Source of the DNA: Maricaulis sp039978735
GTDB lineage: Bacteria > Pseudomonadota > Alphaproteobacteria > Caulobacterales > Maricaulaceae
Assembly (NCBI RefSeq): GCF_039978735.1
Contig: NZ_JBDWAS010000026.1
Coordinates: 27,703 to 91,702 of the forward strand
Direction of reading: 5' to 3'
Length of the DNA: 64,000 nt
The notes under the pieces were generated by a model that had not been told where the DNA came from, ran no database searches, and was given only the letters and a program-made list of their open reading frames with translations. Every line of letters starts with the position of its first letter. Position 1 is the first letter of the stretch. A program made the translations under genes and the position numbers. Shown here in pieces: positions 8,345-17,125 of the stretch.

Positions 8345-9160
8345 ATGCAGGACACTGATTTCGACAAAATGCTGCAGGCTTCGGACCCGGACCGGCGTCT
8401 TGCGGCGCTGTTCGCACCGGCAGAGGTGCGCGCACGTCTTTTTGCCCTCTATGCCTTCAATCAGGAGATCGGGCGGATTGCCGAAGCGACGTCGGAAGGC
8501 ATGATCGGCGAGATGAAGCTGACATGGTGGCACGACGCGGTCGCCGACCTGTATGCCGAGACACCCAGGGTTCGCCGCCACGCCGTCACCGAGGGGCTGA
8601 CCGGGCTGACCGGCACGATTTCCCTTGAGGATCTGCAGGGGCTGATCGATGCCCGTTTCGACGATATCTCTGCGCGGCCCTATGCGTCGCTGGACGTGCT
8701 GCTCGACTATGTCGACGCGACCGCCGGCCGGCTGATGGGCCTCGCGCTGCGTCTGTGCGAGGCGGAGCTTGCGCCCGAAACCCTGCGGGCTGCCGGGCGC
8801 GCCTGGGGGCTGACCGGGTTGCTGCGGGCCTTTCCGGTTCGTGCGAAGATCGGACGCGCACCTGTGGGCGGTGACGATCTGTCGGACGCGGGCGCGACGC
8901 CGGCCATGCTGGCGCAGGGCCTGGGCGAGGAGAAGGTGAAGCACGCCGTGGTCCCGGTGCGCCGCGCTGCCGAACAGGCCCTGGCCGATCTCAAGGCCGC
9001 CGGACCCTTGCCCGCGGCGGCGCTGCCGGCCACGGGCTATGCGGTCCTTGCGCGCGGCTATCTGGATGCCTTGCCGGACAATCCCTACCTGATCGCGCCG
9101 GAGCGGCCGCTTTTGCCGCGGCAATTGCGCCTGACCTGGCTGTCCCTGACGGGACGGTGA
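8345..9160 (+). CDS. Squalene/phytoene synthase-fold protein, NDUFAF6-like
   Basis: A 271-residue helical protein of the trans-isoprenyl synthase fold. The stretch YAFNQEIGRIAEATSEGMIG followed by EMKLTWWHDAVADLY resembles mitochondrial NDUFAF6, a complex I assembly factor, at AFN-E, the SE-x-x-IG-x-M turn and the Trp-rich helix. The first Asp-rich D-x-x-x-D motif needed for prenyl-diphosphate chemistry is absent, so a catalytic squalene synthase is unlikely. It is divergent from sodB. In related genomes this family often follows secF directly, and here two minus-strand genes sit between them. The function is inferred. Confidence 0.75.
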   Translation: MQDTDFDKMLQASDPDRRLAALFAPAEVRARLFALYAFNQEIGRIAEATSEGMIGEMKLTWWHDAVADLYAETPRVRRHAVTEGLTGLTGTISLEDLQGLIDARFDDISARPYASLDVLLDYVDATAGRLMGLALRLCEAELAPETLRAAGRAWGLTGLLRAFPVRAKIGRAPVGGDDLSDAGATPAMLAQGLGEEKVKHAVVPVRRAAEQALADLKAAGPLPAAALPATGYAVLARGYLDALPDNPYLIAPERPLLPRQLRLTWLSLTGR

Positions 9161-9247
9161 CATTTCCGGCTGCAGCACTAGAGTTGAAGCGGCGCACGGG
9201 ATGGCCCATCACGGTCGCGCTGAATCGAGAACAACGGAGAAGACGAC

Positions 9248-9943
9248 ATGTTTCACGCCCTCATCACCGGTGCCAATCGCGGTCTCGGCCTCGAGCACGC
9301 CCGGCAATTGCTGGAGCGGGGCTGGCATGTCACGGCAGCGGTGCGCGATCCGGACGCTGCAAGCGAGCTGAAGGCCCTGCCGCAGGGCGAGGGCAAGCTG
9401 GACGTGGTCGCCTATGACGCAACGGACTTCGAATCGCCCAAGCGGTTGGCCGCCGAGATCGACGGCCCGATTGACCTCCTCTTCGCCAATGCCGGCATGA
9501 TGTCGCCGGAAACGCGCAGCTTCGGCAGTGCGGGCGGCGAGGCGATGGCGCTGGAATTCCGGGTCAATGCGATCGCACCGCTGGCCCTCGTCGAGGCGTT
9601 CGCCGACAAGGTGGCCGCTTCGCAGATGAAGGTCGTCGCGCTGCAATCCTCGCGCATGGGCTCGATTGCCGACAACGGCTCCGGTGGCGGCTATGGCTAT
9701 CGCGGTTCCAAGGCGGCACTGAACGTGATCGGCAAGTCCCTGAGCCTCGACCTCGCCGATCGGGGCATTGTCGTCCTGATCCTGCATCCGGGCTGGGTGC
9801 GTACCGATATGGGCGGTCCGAACGGCCAGCTTACCGTGCAGGAAAGCGTGGAAGGCCAGCTGGACCTGATCGCCCGCGCCTATGGCAACCCGGCGATGTC
9901 CGGCCGCTTCTTCCACGTCTCCGGCCAGGACCTGCCCTGGTAG
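9248..9943 (+). CDS. Short-chain dehydrogenase/reductase (C-factor/CsgA-like subgroup)
   Basis: NAD(P)-dependent oxidoreductase of unknown substrate. The 231-residue protein has the nucleotide-binding motif TGANRGLG (residues 7-14), NAG (about 80-82), a Ser-rich strand LQSSRMGS and the catalytic YGYRGSK (Tyr-x3-Lys). The compact size and early termination after HPGWVRTDMGG match the CsgA-like classical SDRs. GAACAACGGAGAAG precedes the start. It converges on the S9 peptidase gene. Confidence 0.88.
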   Translation: MFHALITGANRGLGLEHARQLLERGWHVTAAVRDPDAASELKALPQGEGKLDVVAYDATDFESPKRLAAEIDGPIDLLFANAGMMSPETRSFGSAGGEAMALEFRVNAIAPLALVEAFADKVAASQMKVVALQSSRMGSIADNGSGGGYGYRGSKAALNVIGKSLSLDLADRGIVVLILHPGWVRTDMGGPNGQLTVQESVEGQLDLIARAYGNPAMSGRFFHVSGQDLPW

Positions 9944-9952
9944 GGCAGGTCC
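9928..9952. terminator. Hairpin overlapping the SDR stop codon
   Basis: A perfect 10-base stem (GGACCTGCCC and its complement) with a 5-base loop holds the TAG stop of the SDR gene. It lies between convergent genes 24 bases apart, so it can serve both strands. There is no T tract. Confidence 0.5.
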
Positions 9953-9967
9953 GGCGGCGCGCTGTCT

Positions 9968-11920
9968 CTACTCGCCGATGTGCTCGGCGAGGAAGGTTTC
10001 TATCTCGCTCAGAACGCGGCGGCGCATCTCTGTGCTCGTCAGCCAGTGGTCGCCGTCATCGAGCGTGATCAGCTGGACGTCGTGATTTTCCCGCCGCAGC
10101 GCGCGTTCCATGATCCGGCTCTGGTCGATCGGAACCACGGTGTCATTGCGACCGTGGATCAGCAGAACCGGCGCGCTTATCCGCTCGGCATGAGCCGCTG
10201 GCGAGACGGCCCGCAGCGCGGCTTGTGTCTGGGCCTCGTCGCTGCCGGACAGGCGGCGTTCCCAGCTGTCGAGAATCCAGTGTGACGGTCCGTAACGTTC
10301 GCGCACATAGCCCATCATGTCCGGCAGGTCGCTGACACCGGCAACGGAGATGCCGCAGGCATACAGGTCGGGTGTGAAGGCGAGGCCCGCCAGCGCGGCA
10401 TAGCCGCCATAGCTCGCGCCGACGATGCAGACCCGGTCCGGGGCGGTAATGCCGGCGTTGACGAGACGATCCACGGCATCGCTGAGATCGTGCTGCATGA
10501 CGCCGGTTCCCCATTCGCCATAGCCGGCCTCCAGCCACCGATAGCCATAACCGGAGGAGCCCCGGAAGTTCGGCTGGACCACGGCGTAGCCGCGCGAAGC
10601 GAGATAATGGGCGAAATCGTCATACCCGCCGCTATCTCTTGAGGCCGGGCCGCCATGTGGCAGAACGACAGTCGGGAAGGGGCCTTCGCCCGCCGGCTGT
10701 GTGAGATAGGCCTCGATGGATACGCCGTCCCGGGCCTCGTAGCGGATATGCTGGCGTGGCTGCAGGACATCCAGTGTGATGTCGGGATAGGCGGCGCCGA
10801 GCAGGTCGATGGATTGTGCCTGGACGTCGTAGAGATAATAGACCGGCGGCATGTCGCTGGTCTCCGCAACAACAACGAAGCGGGTCCGGTTGCGGTCCCA
10901 GCTCTGCATCCGGGCATTCTGACCGGGCAGGGACGCATCGACGATGTCTTGCCGGGCTGCGAGATCGGGGTCGAACCAGGTGGTTTGCTCGAAATCCTCG
11001 GTCCAGGCGACACCGACAACCAGATTGGTGTAGGGGTCCATGACGGTGCGCGAATAATCATACTGTGCATGTTCGAACAGGGTCTCGCCCAGCTCCCCGG
11101 TCTCCAGCGACAGGACGAACAGGCCGCTCCGCCGGTCCGGTGCGTTCTGGCCGGGAATCGGCCGTGTCGACACGGCAAGGCGGCCGTCGGGCAGGAAGCC
11201 GCGCAGGGAATAGGACGGGCGCTCACGCTCGTCCTGATCGATCGCGGCCCAGCCACCGCCTTCGCCGGGGATGCGCAGGGTCTGGCGGTTCCGGTTGTTG
11301 GAATAGTCGATGCGCGCAGCCGGCTGGCCGCTCGCATCCACGACCCAGTCCCGCGTGTCACGACTGCCGCGGGCTGCAGTCCGGGCTGTCCCTTCTGCGG
11401 GGTCCACGGAAAGCAGGTTGAGCCGCCTGTCGTCATCGAAGGCGGGGATCATCAGGCGTCCCGTCTGCGTATCGATACCCGCAATGCCGGCGAGGTTGAG
11501 ATTGAGACCGAGCCGGTTCGAGCGGCGCAGCAGCTGGCGATAGGACATGCCGCCAGCTGTGTCGAAGGCCAGCAGGGCGCGATAATCGACCCGGCCCTCC
11601 ACCCCCCAGATATCGGTCACTTCGCTCGCTGTGAGAAGGAGTATCCGGTCATTCGCCCAGCGCAGGCCGTGCGTGCGCAGATCGTCGATACGGCTGCCCT
11701 GGATCTCGCCGCTGGCCAGGTCGCGAACGATCAGAACCGAAACGCCGTCCTGCTCCGTAGTGAAAGCCAGCCGGGTCCCGTCGGGTGACAGCCGGGCGTG
11801 CCGCAGGTTCGGTGCTTGCACGAAGGCCTCGATGCCGGGCTGCCGCGCTTGTGCTGGCGACAGGCACGACACGAGAACGCCGATCATGGCCAGAACGGCA
11901 AGTATACGAAAACGCGACAT
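9968..11920 (-). CDS. Secreted S9 (prolyl oligopeptidase) family peptidase
   Basis: Envelope serine peptidase, probably a dipeptidyl- or acylaminoacyl-peptidase-like enzyme that trims short peptides. With the ATG at 11920 (GGGGG upstream) the protein has 650 residues: a signal segment (LAVLAMIGVLVSC, then AQA), a beta-propeller N-terminal half, and an alpha/beta-hydrolase domain from about residue 390 with the nucleophile in GASYGGYAAL and the late DTVVP and DGDHW segments for Asp and His. The Cys in LVSC could instead be a lipobox, so it may be a lipoprotein. An in-frame TTG at 11932 adds four residues. Confidence 0.88.
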   Translation of the reverse strand: MSRFRILAVLAMIGVLVSCLSPAQARQPGIEAFVQAPNLRHARLSPDGTRLAFTTEQDGVSVLIVRDLASGEIQGSRIDDLRTHGLRWANDRILLLTASEVTDIWGVEGRVDYRALLAFDTAGGMSYRQLLRRSNRLGLNLNLAGIAGIDTQTGRLMIPAFDDDRRLNLLSVDPAEGTARTAARGSRDTRDWVVDASGQPAARIDYSNNRNRQTLRIPGEGGGWAAIDQDERERPSYSLRGFLPDGRLAVSTRPIPGQNAPDRRSGLFVLSLETGELGETLFEHAQYDYSRTVMDPYTNLVVGVAWTEDFEQTTWFDPDLAARQDIVDASLPGQNARMQSWDRNRTRFVVVAETSDMPPVYYLYDVQAQSIDLLGAAYPDITLDVLQPRQHIRYEARDGVSIEAYLTQPAGEGPFPTVVLPHGGPASRDSGGYDDFAHYLASRGYAVVQPNFRGSSGYGYRWLEAGYGEWGTGVMQHDLSDAVDRLVNAGITAPDRVCIVGASYGGYAALAGLAFTPDLYACGISVAGVSDLPDMMGYVRERYGPSHWILDSWERRLSGSDEAQTQAALRAVSPAAHAERISAPVLLIHGRNDTVVPIDQSRIMERALRRENHDVQLITLDDGDHWLTSTEMRRRVLSEIETFLAEHIGE

Positions 11921-11987
11921 GTTTACCCCCAATGCTTAGGGGTATTTAAAAGCGGCTCGCTGGTGAACACAACTTACCGATGTGCCA

Positions 11988-13391
11988 TTATCCCGCTTCG
12001 CTGTCGCGGATCCAGCCGGCGAGATCGTCCAGGGCGCGGGCGCTGAGGGCCATCTTGCGGGCGGGGGTCTTGGCCTTGCCCTTGATGCGGTTTCCGTCGG
12101 CGTCGTGGGTCGGCTGGGCGATCGGCGGGAAGAGGCCGAAATTGACATTCATCGGTTGGAAGGAGCCCTTTCCGCCGTCCAGGTGGCCGCCGGTGACATG
12201 CGCGATGAGCGCGCCCAGCGCGGTGGTCGCAGGCGGTGCATCGAGCTGACGTCCGTGTCGCATAGCGGCAGCATAACGCCCCGCCAGCAGCCCCATAGCG
12301 GCACTCTCCACATACCCTTCCACCCCGATCAGCTGGCCGGCGAAGCGCAGGCGCGGCTGTGACTTCAGACGCAGCTGGCTGTCGAGCAGTTTCGGCGAGT
12401 TCAGGAAAGTGTTGCGGTGGATACCGCCGAGGCGCGCGAACTGGGCCTCTTCCAGACCGGGGATCATGCGGAAGATGTCGGTCTGGGCGCCGTATTTCAT
12501 CTTGGTCTGGAAGCCGACCATGTTGAACAGCGTGCCCAGGGCGTTGTCCTGGCGCAGCTGGACGATGGCCCAGGGCTTCACGGTGGGATTGTGCGGATTG
12601 GTCAGCCCGACCGGTTTCATCGGCCCGTGGCGCAGCGTCTCGCGGCCGCGTTCGGCCATCACCTCGATCGGCAGGCAGCCGTCGAAATAGGGCGTGTCGG
12701 CTTCCCATTCCTTGAACTCGGTCTTCGGCGCGGCCAGCAGCGCGTCGATGAAGGCCTCGTACTGCTCCTTGTCCATCGGGCAGTTGAGATAGGCTTTCTT
12801 CTCCGCTTCCGTCTCGCCCTTGTCGTAGCGCGACTGGAACCAGGCCTTCTCCAGGCTGATGCTCTCGCGGTGGATCACCGGGGCGATGGCGTCGAAGAAG
12901 GCGAGCTCGCCTTCGCCGGTCTCGTCCAGGATCGCCTTGGACAGGCTGTCCGAGGTGAGGGGGCCGGTGGCGATGATCACACTGTCCCAGTCTTCCGGCG
13001 GCAGGCCGGCAATCTCGCCGCGCTCGATGGTGACGAGCGGATGCTCGCTCAGGCGTTTGGTAACGGCCTGGGAGAAGGCATCGCGATCGACCGCCAGTGC
13101 ACCGCCGGCGGGCAGGCGGTTATTGTCGCCCTCTTCCATGATGATCGAGCCGAGACGCCGCATCTCCTCGTGCAGCAGACCGACCGCATTGGTGCGGTGA
13201 TCGTCCGAGCGGAAGGAGTTGGAACAGACCAGTTCGGCCAGCCCGTCGGTCTTGTGGGCGTCGGTTTCCTTCACGCCGCGCATTTCGTGCAGGATGACGG
13301 GGACGCCCTGGCGGACGAGCTGCCAGGTGGCTTCGGAGCCGGCCATGCCGCCGCCGACGACGTGTACGGGTTTCATCGCTTGATCGGTCAT
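11988..13391 (-). CDS. trmFO: tRNA (uracil-54-C5)-methyltransferase, folate/FAD-dependent
   Basis: Makes ribothymidine at position 54 of tRNA using methylene-tetrahydrofolate and FADH2. The FAD-binding dinucleotide motif VVGGGMAGSEA is near the N-terminus, followed by the TrmFO blocks ETDAHKTDGLAELVCSNSFR and NRLPAGGALAVDRD. Starting at 13391 the protein has 467 residues; the ATG at 13376 is also possible (MKPVHVVGGG). Alphaproteobacteria often use TrmFO instead of SAM-dependent TrmA. Confidence 0.95.
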   Translation of the reverse strand: MTDQAMKPVHVVGGGMAGSEATWQLVRQGVPVILHEMRGVKETDAHKTDGLAELVCSNSFRSDDHRTNAVGLLHEEMRRLGSIIMEEGDNNRLPAGGALAVDRDAFSQAVTKRLSEHPLVTIERGEIAGLPPEDWDSVIIATGPLTSDSLSKAILDETGEGELAFFDAIAPVIHRESISLEKAWFQSRYDKGETEAEKKAYLNCPMDKEQYEAFIDALLAAPKTEFKEWEADTPYFDGCLPIEVMAERGRETLRHGPMKPVGLTNPHNPTVKPWAIVQLRQDNALGTLFNMVGFQTKMKYGAQTDIFRMIPGLEEAQFARLGGIHRNTFLNSPKLLDSQLRLKSQPRLRFAGQLIGVEGYVESAAMGLLAGRYAAAMRHGRQLDAPPATTALGALIAHVTGGHLDGGKGSFQPMNVNFGLFPPIAQPTHDADGNRIKGKAKTPARKMALSARALDDLAGWIRDSEAG

Positions 13392-13499
13392 GCGCGGCAT
13401 ATCGAGTGCACATCGCACGAAGTCAATGGGGCGGGGTAGCTGGGCGGTTGACGTCGCCCTCGTCTCGCGCCTAACTCGTCAGAAGCGAAGGGATACGCG

Positions 13500-14636
13500 A
13501 TGCAATTGAAACTTGCGGTGCTGGCGGCCGCTGCCTGTCTGTGGTCGGTCGCCGAAGGTGCGAGTGCACAGGACCTGCCGTCCACGGTCACCACGCCTTA
13601 TCTGGAGTATCAGCGTGCGCTGGAGGACGGTGACGGAGCCGCTGCGCTGGACGCGGCGCGCCGGGCCCTCGAGGCCGGCGAGACGGAAGGCATCGATCGC
13701 GAGACGCTGGGCCTGCTGGCGGAAAACTATGGGGAGTCGGCCGCAGAGCAGGACGATTTCGAGCGGGCGTTCCAGATTTGGAGGCAGGCAGCGAGGCTGG
13801 GCGATCAGGCCGGAATTGCCCCGGTCGATCAGGCCTGGCGAGAATTCAATGCGGCCCAGGCAGCTTATCATGGGGGGCAGATACGGGACGCGGCAAGGTT
13901 CGCTTACAACGCGCTCCGCAATCTGGAGCGAGCCCGCGAGGCCGACGGAGCGTCTCCCGTCTTTTTCGGGGGGGTGGCCGCCCTGGCCGCCCGGTTGTCC
14001 GCGGAAAGGGGCCGGTGGGAGGAGGCCCGGGAGAAGGCAGACATTGCGCTGCAGGCGTTTTACGAAGGCCGGCGAATGCCGGATGCGGATTTTGCACTCG
14101 CTCATTATATCGCCGGCCTGTCGAGGCAGGTGGCGCGTGAGCCGGTTGAAGCGGTTTACCACCATATGATGGCGCAATTCATGCTGTCGGAAATACCGGA
14201 TGGCGAGCGACGCGACTGGATGATGAGTGCATTGGGCCAAAATGGGTGGTTCAGCTCGGAGAACCAACGGGAGGCTGCGATCGAACGCATCGGGTCGGAC
14301 CCGTATTACCTTGCGCGGTACGCTGGGCAGGGCAACCCGTCAGAGCCTCAGCAGCCGCCCGGTTTTACCGATGCGTCAGTACTTGAGCGGCACGAACCGC
14401 GCTACCCTGTGCGTGCCGTGGAGCGCGGACAGCGGGGATTTTCGGCCGTCGCATTCGATATCGACGAGAATGGAAATATCGTCGATCCGCGTGTGATCGA
14501 AGATCTGCCGGCCGGTGCATTTGGCGACGCGGCTCTACGCGTGCTGGACGACTGGCGCTTTGAGCCGGCCATGCAGGACGGCGAGCCGGTGCGCAGAGAG
14601 AATTACGTGGTGTCGTTCTCATTCTGGCTGGGCTGA
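13500..14636 (+). CDS. Secreted TPR-like protein with TonB-type C-terminal domain, copy 1
   Basis: First of three tandem paralogues. The 378-residue protein has a Sec signal (AACLWSVAEGASAQ), a helical, TPR-like middle (about 25-300) beginning DLPSTVTTPYLEYQRALEDG, and a TonB-type C-terminal domain (about 300-378) with EPRYPVRA, DENGNIVDPRV and DDWRFEPA. Classical TonB has a membrane anchor and Pro-rich spacer; here there is only a cleavable signal, so it is probably a free periplasmic protein. GAAGGGA precedes the ATG. Role unknown. Confidence 0.8.
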   Translation: MQLKLAVLAAAACLWSVAEGASAQDLPSTVTTPYLEYQRALEDGDGAAALDAARRALEAGETEGIDRETLGLLAENYGESAAEQDDFERAFQIWRQAARLGDQAGIAPVDQAWREFNAAQAAYHGGQIRDAARFAYNALRNLERAREADGASPVFFGGVAALAARLSAERGRWEEAREKADIALQAFYEGRRMPDADFALAHYIAGLSRQVAREPVEAVYHHMMAQFMLSEIPDGERRDWMMSALGQNGWFSSENQREAAIERIGSDPYYLARYAGQGNPSEPQQPPGFTDASVLERHEPRYPVRAVERGQRGFSAVAFDIDENGNIVDPRVIEDLPAGAFGDAALRVLDDWRFEPAMQDGEPVRRENYVVSFSFWLG

Positions 14637-14664
14637 TAGGACACGTTGAAAGAAGGGGAGTTCG

Positions 14665-15840
14665 ATGGCGGTTTTTGCGGGCTGGAATGAGAGTGAGAGG
14701 CGCTCTCGGACGTTTCTGTCGGCCGCGGCCGCGCTGGTGTTCGCGGCGACGGCAGATGCACAGGATCTGCCGGCCTCGGTGACCGGGCCTTACGTTGAAT
14801 ACGAGCGCGCGGTTGAGGCAGGCGACGGGGCTGCGGCCTATGACGCGGCCCGGCGGGCGTTCGAGGCGGGCCAAGCGGAACGAATTGATCGCGAGACTCT
14901 GGGGCTGCTGGCGGAAAACTTCGGCTCGATGGCGGCTGCCAACAGGGATTTCGAACAGGCGCGCGATGCCTGGCGCGAGGCCGCGCGGCTGGGCGATCGT
15001 GCGCGGCTGTCCCCGACAGAACGGGCCTGGCGCTGGCACAACGCGGCCGTCAATGCGTTTCTGGCCGAGGATACGCGCGACGCGCACCGGTGTTCGCGCG
15101 AAACTGTCGAGGCGCTGGCAGATCTCGAGCGGATAGAGGGAGACGCTCTGCTGTTCGCCGAAGAGGCCTATGCGCTCAATGCGCGCATGGCGCTGAGCAC
15201 GGGGCAGGCCCGCCGGGCCCTTGAACCGGCACAGGCGCTGATTGCGCTGCGAGTCGCGAGCGGTGAAGTTCCGGACGCGACATTGGCCAATGCGCACTAC
15301 ATTGCCGGCATTTCCAGGCTGGTCCGCAGCGACAATGTCGAGGCGGCCTATCATTTCCACATGGCGAGAGATATTGCGCGAGACCAGGACACCGACACCG
15401 AGGAGCTTGAAACGCTTGTCTACAATGCAAGCGCGCTTCGCGCTCTGGCGGCTGGCCGTGCGGGGCATCGCGCATCGCAGGTCGACGACCATCTTGAGCG
15501 GGATCCGCTTCATCAGTCGCGATACATGCCTGAAGTTGACGATGAAGAACCGGATCTGCCGCCAGGCCGGGTTGACGCAGAGCCGATCGAGCGGGCCGAA
15601 CCGCGTTATCCCAGGAGCGCCGAGGAAGACGGGATGGAAGGCGTCGTCATCGTCGAGTTCGCAGTCGATGAAAACGGTCGCGTCGCGGATCCGCAGATCC
15701 GGGCCTCCATTCCGGGCGGGCTTTTTGACGAGGCAGTTCTGAGTGCCATGGAAGACTGGACCTACACGCCCGCGACACAAGAGGGGGTGCCGGTCCGCCG
15801 AGAGGGCGTGTCCGTCTGCTTCACCTTCATGTTGAGCTAG
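14665..15840 (+). CDS. Secreted TPR-like protein with TonB-type C-terminal domain, copy 2
   Basis: Second tandem paralogue, starting 28 bases after copy 1. The 391-residue protein has a longer hydrophilic N-terminus before the signal (ALVFAATADAQ), then a start of the mature protein nearly identical to copy 3 (TGPYVEYERAVEAGDG, about residues 38-53). The middle has diverged. The C-terminal TonB-type domain has EPRYPRSA, DENGRVADPQI and MEDWTYTPA. AGAAGGGGA precedes the ATG. Co-transcription with its neighbours is likely. No membrane anchor is visible. Confidence 0.8.
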   Translation: MAVFAGWNESERRSRTFLSAAAALVFAATADAQDLPASVTGPYVEYERAVEAGDGAAAYDAARRAFEAGQAERIDRETLGLLAENFGSMAAANRDFEQARDAWREAARLGDRARLSPTERAWRWHNAAVNAFLAEDTRDAHRCSRETVEALADLERIEGDALLFAEEAYALNARMALSTGQARRALEPAQALIALRVASGEVPDATLANAHYIAGISRLVRSDNVEAAYHFHMARDIARDQDTDTEELETLVYNASALRALAAGRAGHRASQVDDHLERDPLHQSRYMPEVDDEEPDLPPGRVDAEPIERAEPRYPRSAEEDGMEGVVIVEFAVDENGRVADPQIRASIPGGLFDEAVLSAMEDWTYTPATQEGVPVRREGVSVCFTFMLS

Positions 15841-15892
15841 CCGGTTCGCCTAAAGGCTGTCGCAGCATTCCTGTCGAAGGAAAGGTAGAGTA

Positions 15893-17050
15893 ATGAAGTC
15901 AACTGGTTATCTATACTCTATCGCGACTGCAGCAGCGCTTGTTCTCGCCGCGACGGCAAGCGCGCAGGACCTGCCATCGTCTGTGACAGGGCCCTATGTC
16001 GAATACGAGCGCGCGGTCGAGGCCGGTGACGGCGCTGCGGCCTATGATGCGGCACGGCGGGCGTTCGAGGCAGGCGAAGCGGAGCGTATCGATCGCGAGA
16101 CGCTGGGCCTGCTGGCGGAAAATTTCGGAGCTGCGGCAGCGGCGCTGGGTAATTTCGAACGGGCTTATGAAATCTGGCGGGATGCGGCGCGGCTGGGCGA
16201 ACGGGCCGGCATTGCGCCGGCCGACCAGGCCTGGCGCGAATTCAACACGGCGCGGGCCGCTTATCAGTCCGGGCGTGGCCGCGAGGCCAGACGCCATGCC
16301 GGGCGCGCTCAGGATGCCCTGCAGGATGCCGGGCCCGAAGATGTCACTGCCCTCGGCTTCCGGGGAGAGCTTCACGTGTTGTCGGCGCGGCTCGCCGCCG
16401 CCGCCGGCGACTGGGGCGAAGCGGACGCTTACACGGCACATGCGCTTACTGTTTTCGCAGAACAGGACCGGCAGCCCGGTCCCGACTATGCGATGGCCCA
16501 TTTGCTTGCCGCGGTCTCGAATACCCTGTTCCGGGAGGTCCCCGGGAGCGGGGTTCAGGTACGCGATCCGGTGGAGGGCGGTTATCACGCCCGGATGGCC
16601 GAACTCATGTTCTCAGGCATCGGCGGCATGGAGAGGCTGGTCCTGTCTGCGAGAGAGATGGGCGGCGGTTTCGATGAGCTGGACCCGGCAGTCCGGGCCC
16701 GCCTGGACGCAGACCCTCTCTTCCAGGCTCACTATGTCGAACGGGTTGAATTGCTGCAGTTTGCAGATCCTGCAACTCTGGATCTGGAAGTGGTGGCAGA
16801 CGCGTTCCCGCGTTATCCGGCGGGCGCCGCCAGGGCCTTTGTCCAGGGCATGGTTTTCATGTCGTTCGACGTGGATGAAGCCGGGCGGGTCGACAATGTC
16901 GAGATCCTCTCGGGCTTTCCCGCGGGTGTGTTCGACGAGGCCGCCCTGGAAGCAATCGCGCAGTGGCGCTACGAGCCGGCAATCGAGGATGGGCAGCCGG
17001 TTCGAAGCGAGGGGCACACAACGCATTTCCAGTTCCGGCTGGTGCGTTGA
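15893..17050 (+). CDS. Secreted TPR-like protein with TonB-type C-terminal domain, copy 3
   Basis: Third tandem paralogue, 385 residues, 52 bases after copy 2. It has a signal peptide (ALVLAATASAQ), a mature start nearly the same as copy 2 although many third codon positions differ, a diverged TPR-like middle, and a TonB-type C-terminus with FPRYPAGA, DEAGRVDNVEI and AQWRYEPA. Conserved protein with changed synonymous sites points to selection on the N-terminal segment rather than recent conversion. A scrap of a further copy follows its stop. Confidence 0.8.
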   Translation: MKSTGYLYSIATAAALVLAATASAQDLPSSVTGPYVEYERAVEAGDGAAAYDAARRAFEAGEAERIDRETLGLLAENFGAAAAALGNFERAYEIWRDAARLGERAGIAPADQAWREFNTARAAYQSGRGREARRHAGRAQDALQDAGPEDVTALGFRGELHVLSARLAAAAGDWGEADAYTAHALTVFAEQDRQPGPDYAMAHLLAAVSNTLFREVPGSGVQVRDPVEGGYHARMAELMFSGIGGMERLVLSAREMGGGFDELDPAVRARLDADPLFQAHYVERVELLQFADPATLDLEVVADAFPRYPAGAARAFVQGMVFMSFDVDEAGRVDNVEILSGFPAGVFDEAALEAIAQWRYEPAIEDGQPVRSEGHTTHFQFRLVR

Positions 17051-17098
17051 ACGCGGTGGGACGGTGTGATTGTCAGCTTCACCTTCATGCTGCGCTGA
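17051..17098 (+). pseudogene. 3'-end remnant of a fourth TonB-type paralogue
   Basis: Directly after the stop of copy 3, in the same frame, the DNA reads TRWDGVIVSFTFMLR then a stop. This matches the C-terminus of copy 2 (EGVSVCFTFMLS then a stop), including 14 identical bases, GCTTCACCTTCATG. It looks like the tail of another array member left after deletion or unequal crossing-over. Confidence 0.6.
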
Positions 17099-17125
17099 TC
17101 GGCCCGAACCGAAGCCACCACCGCA

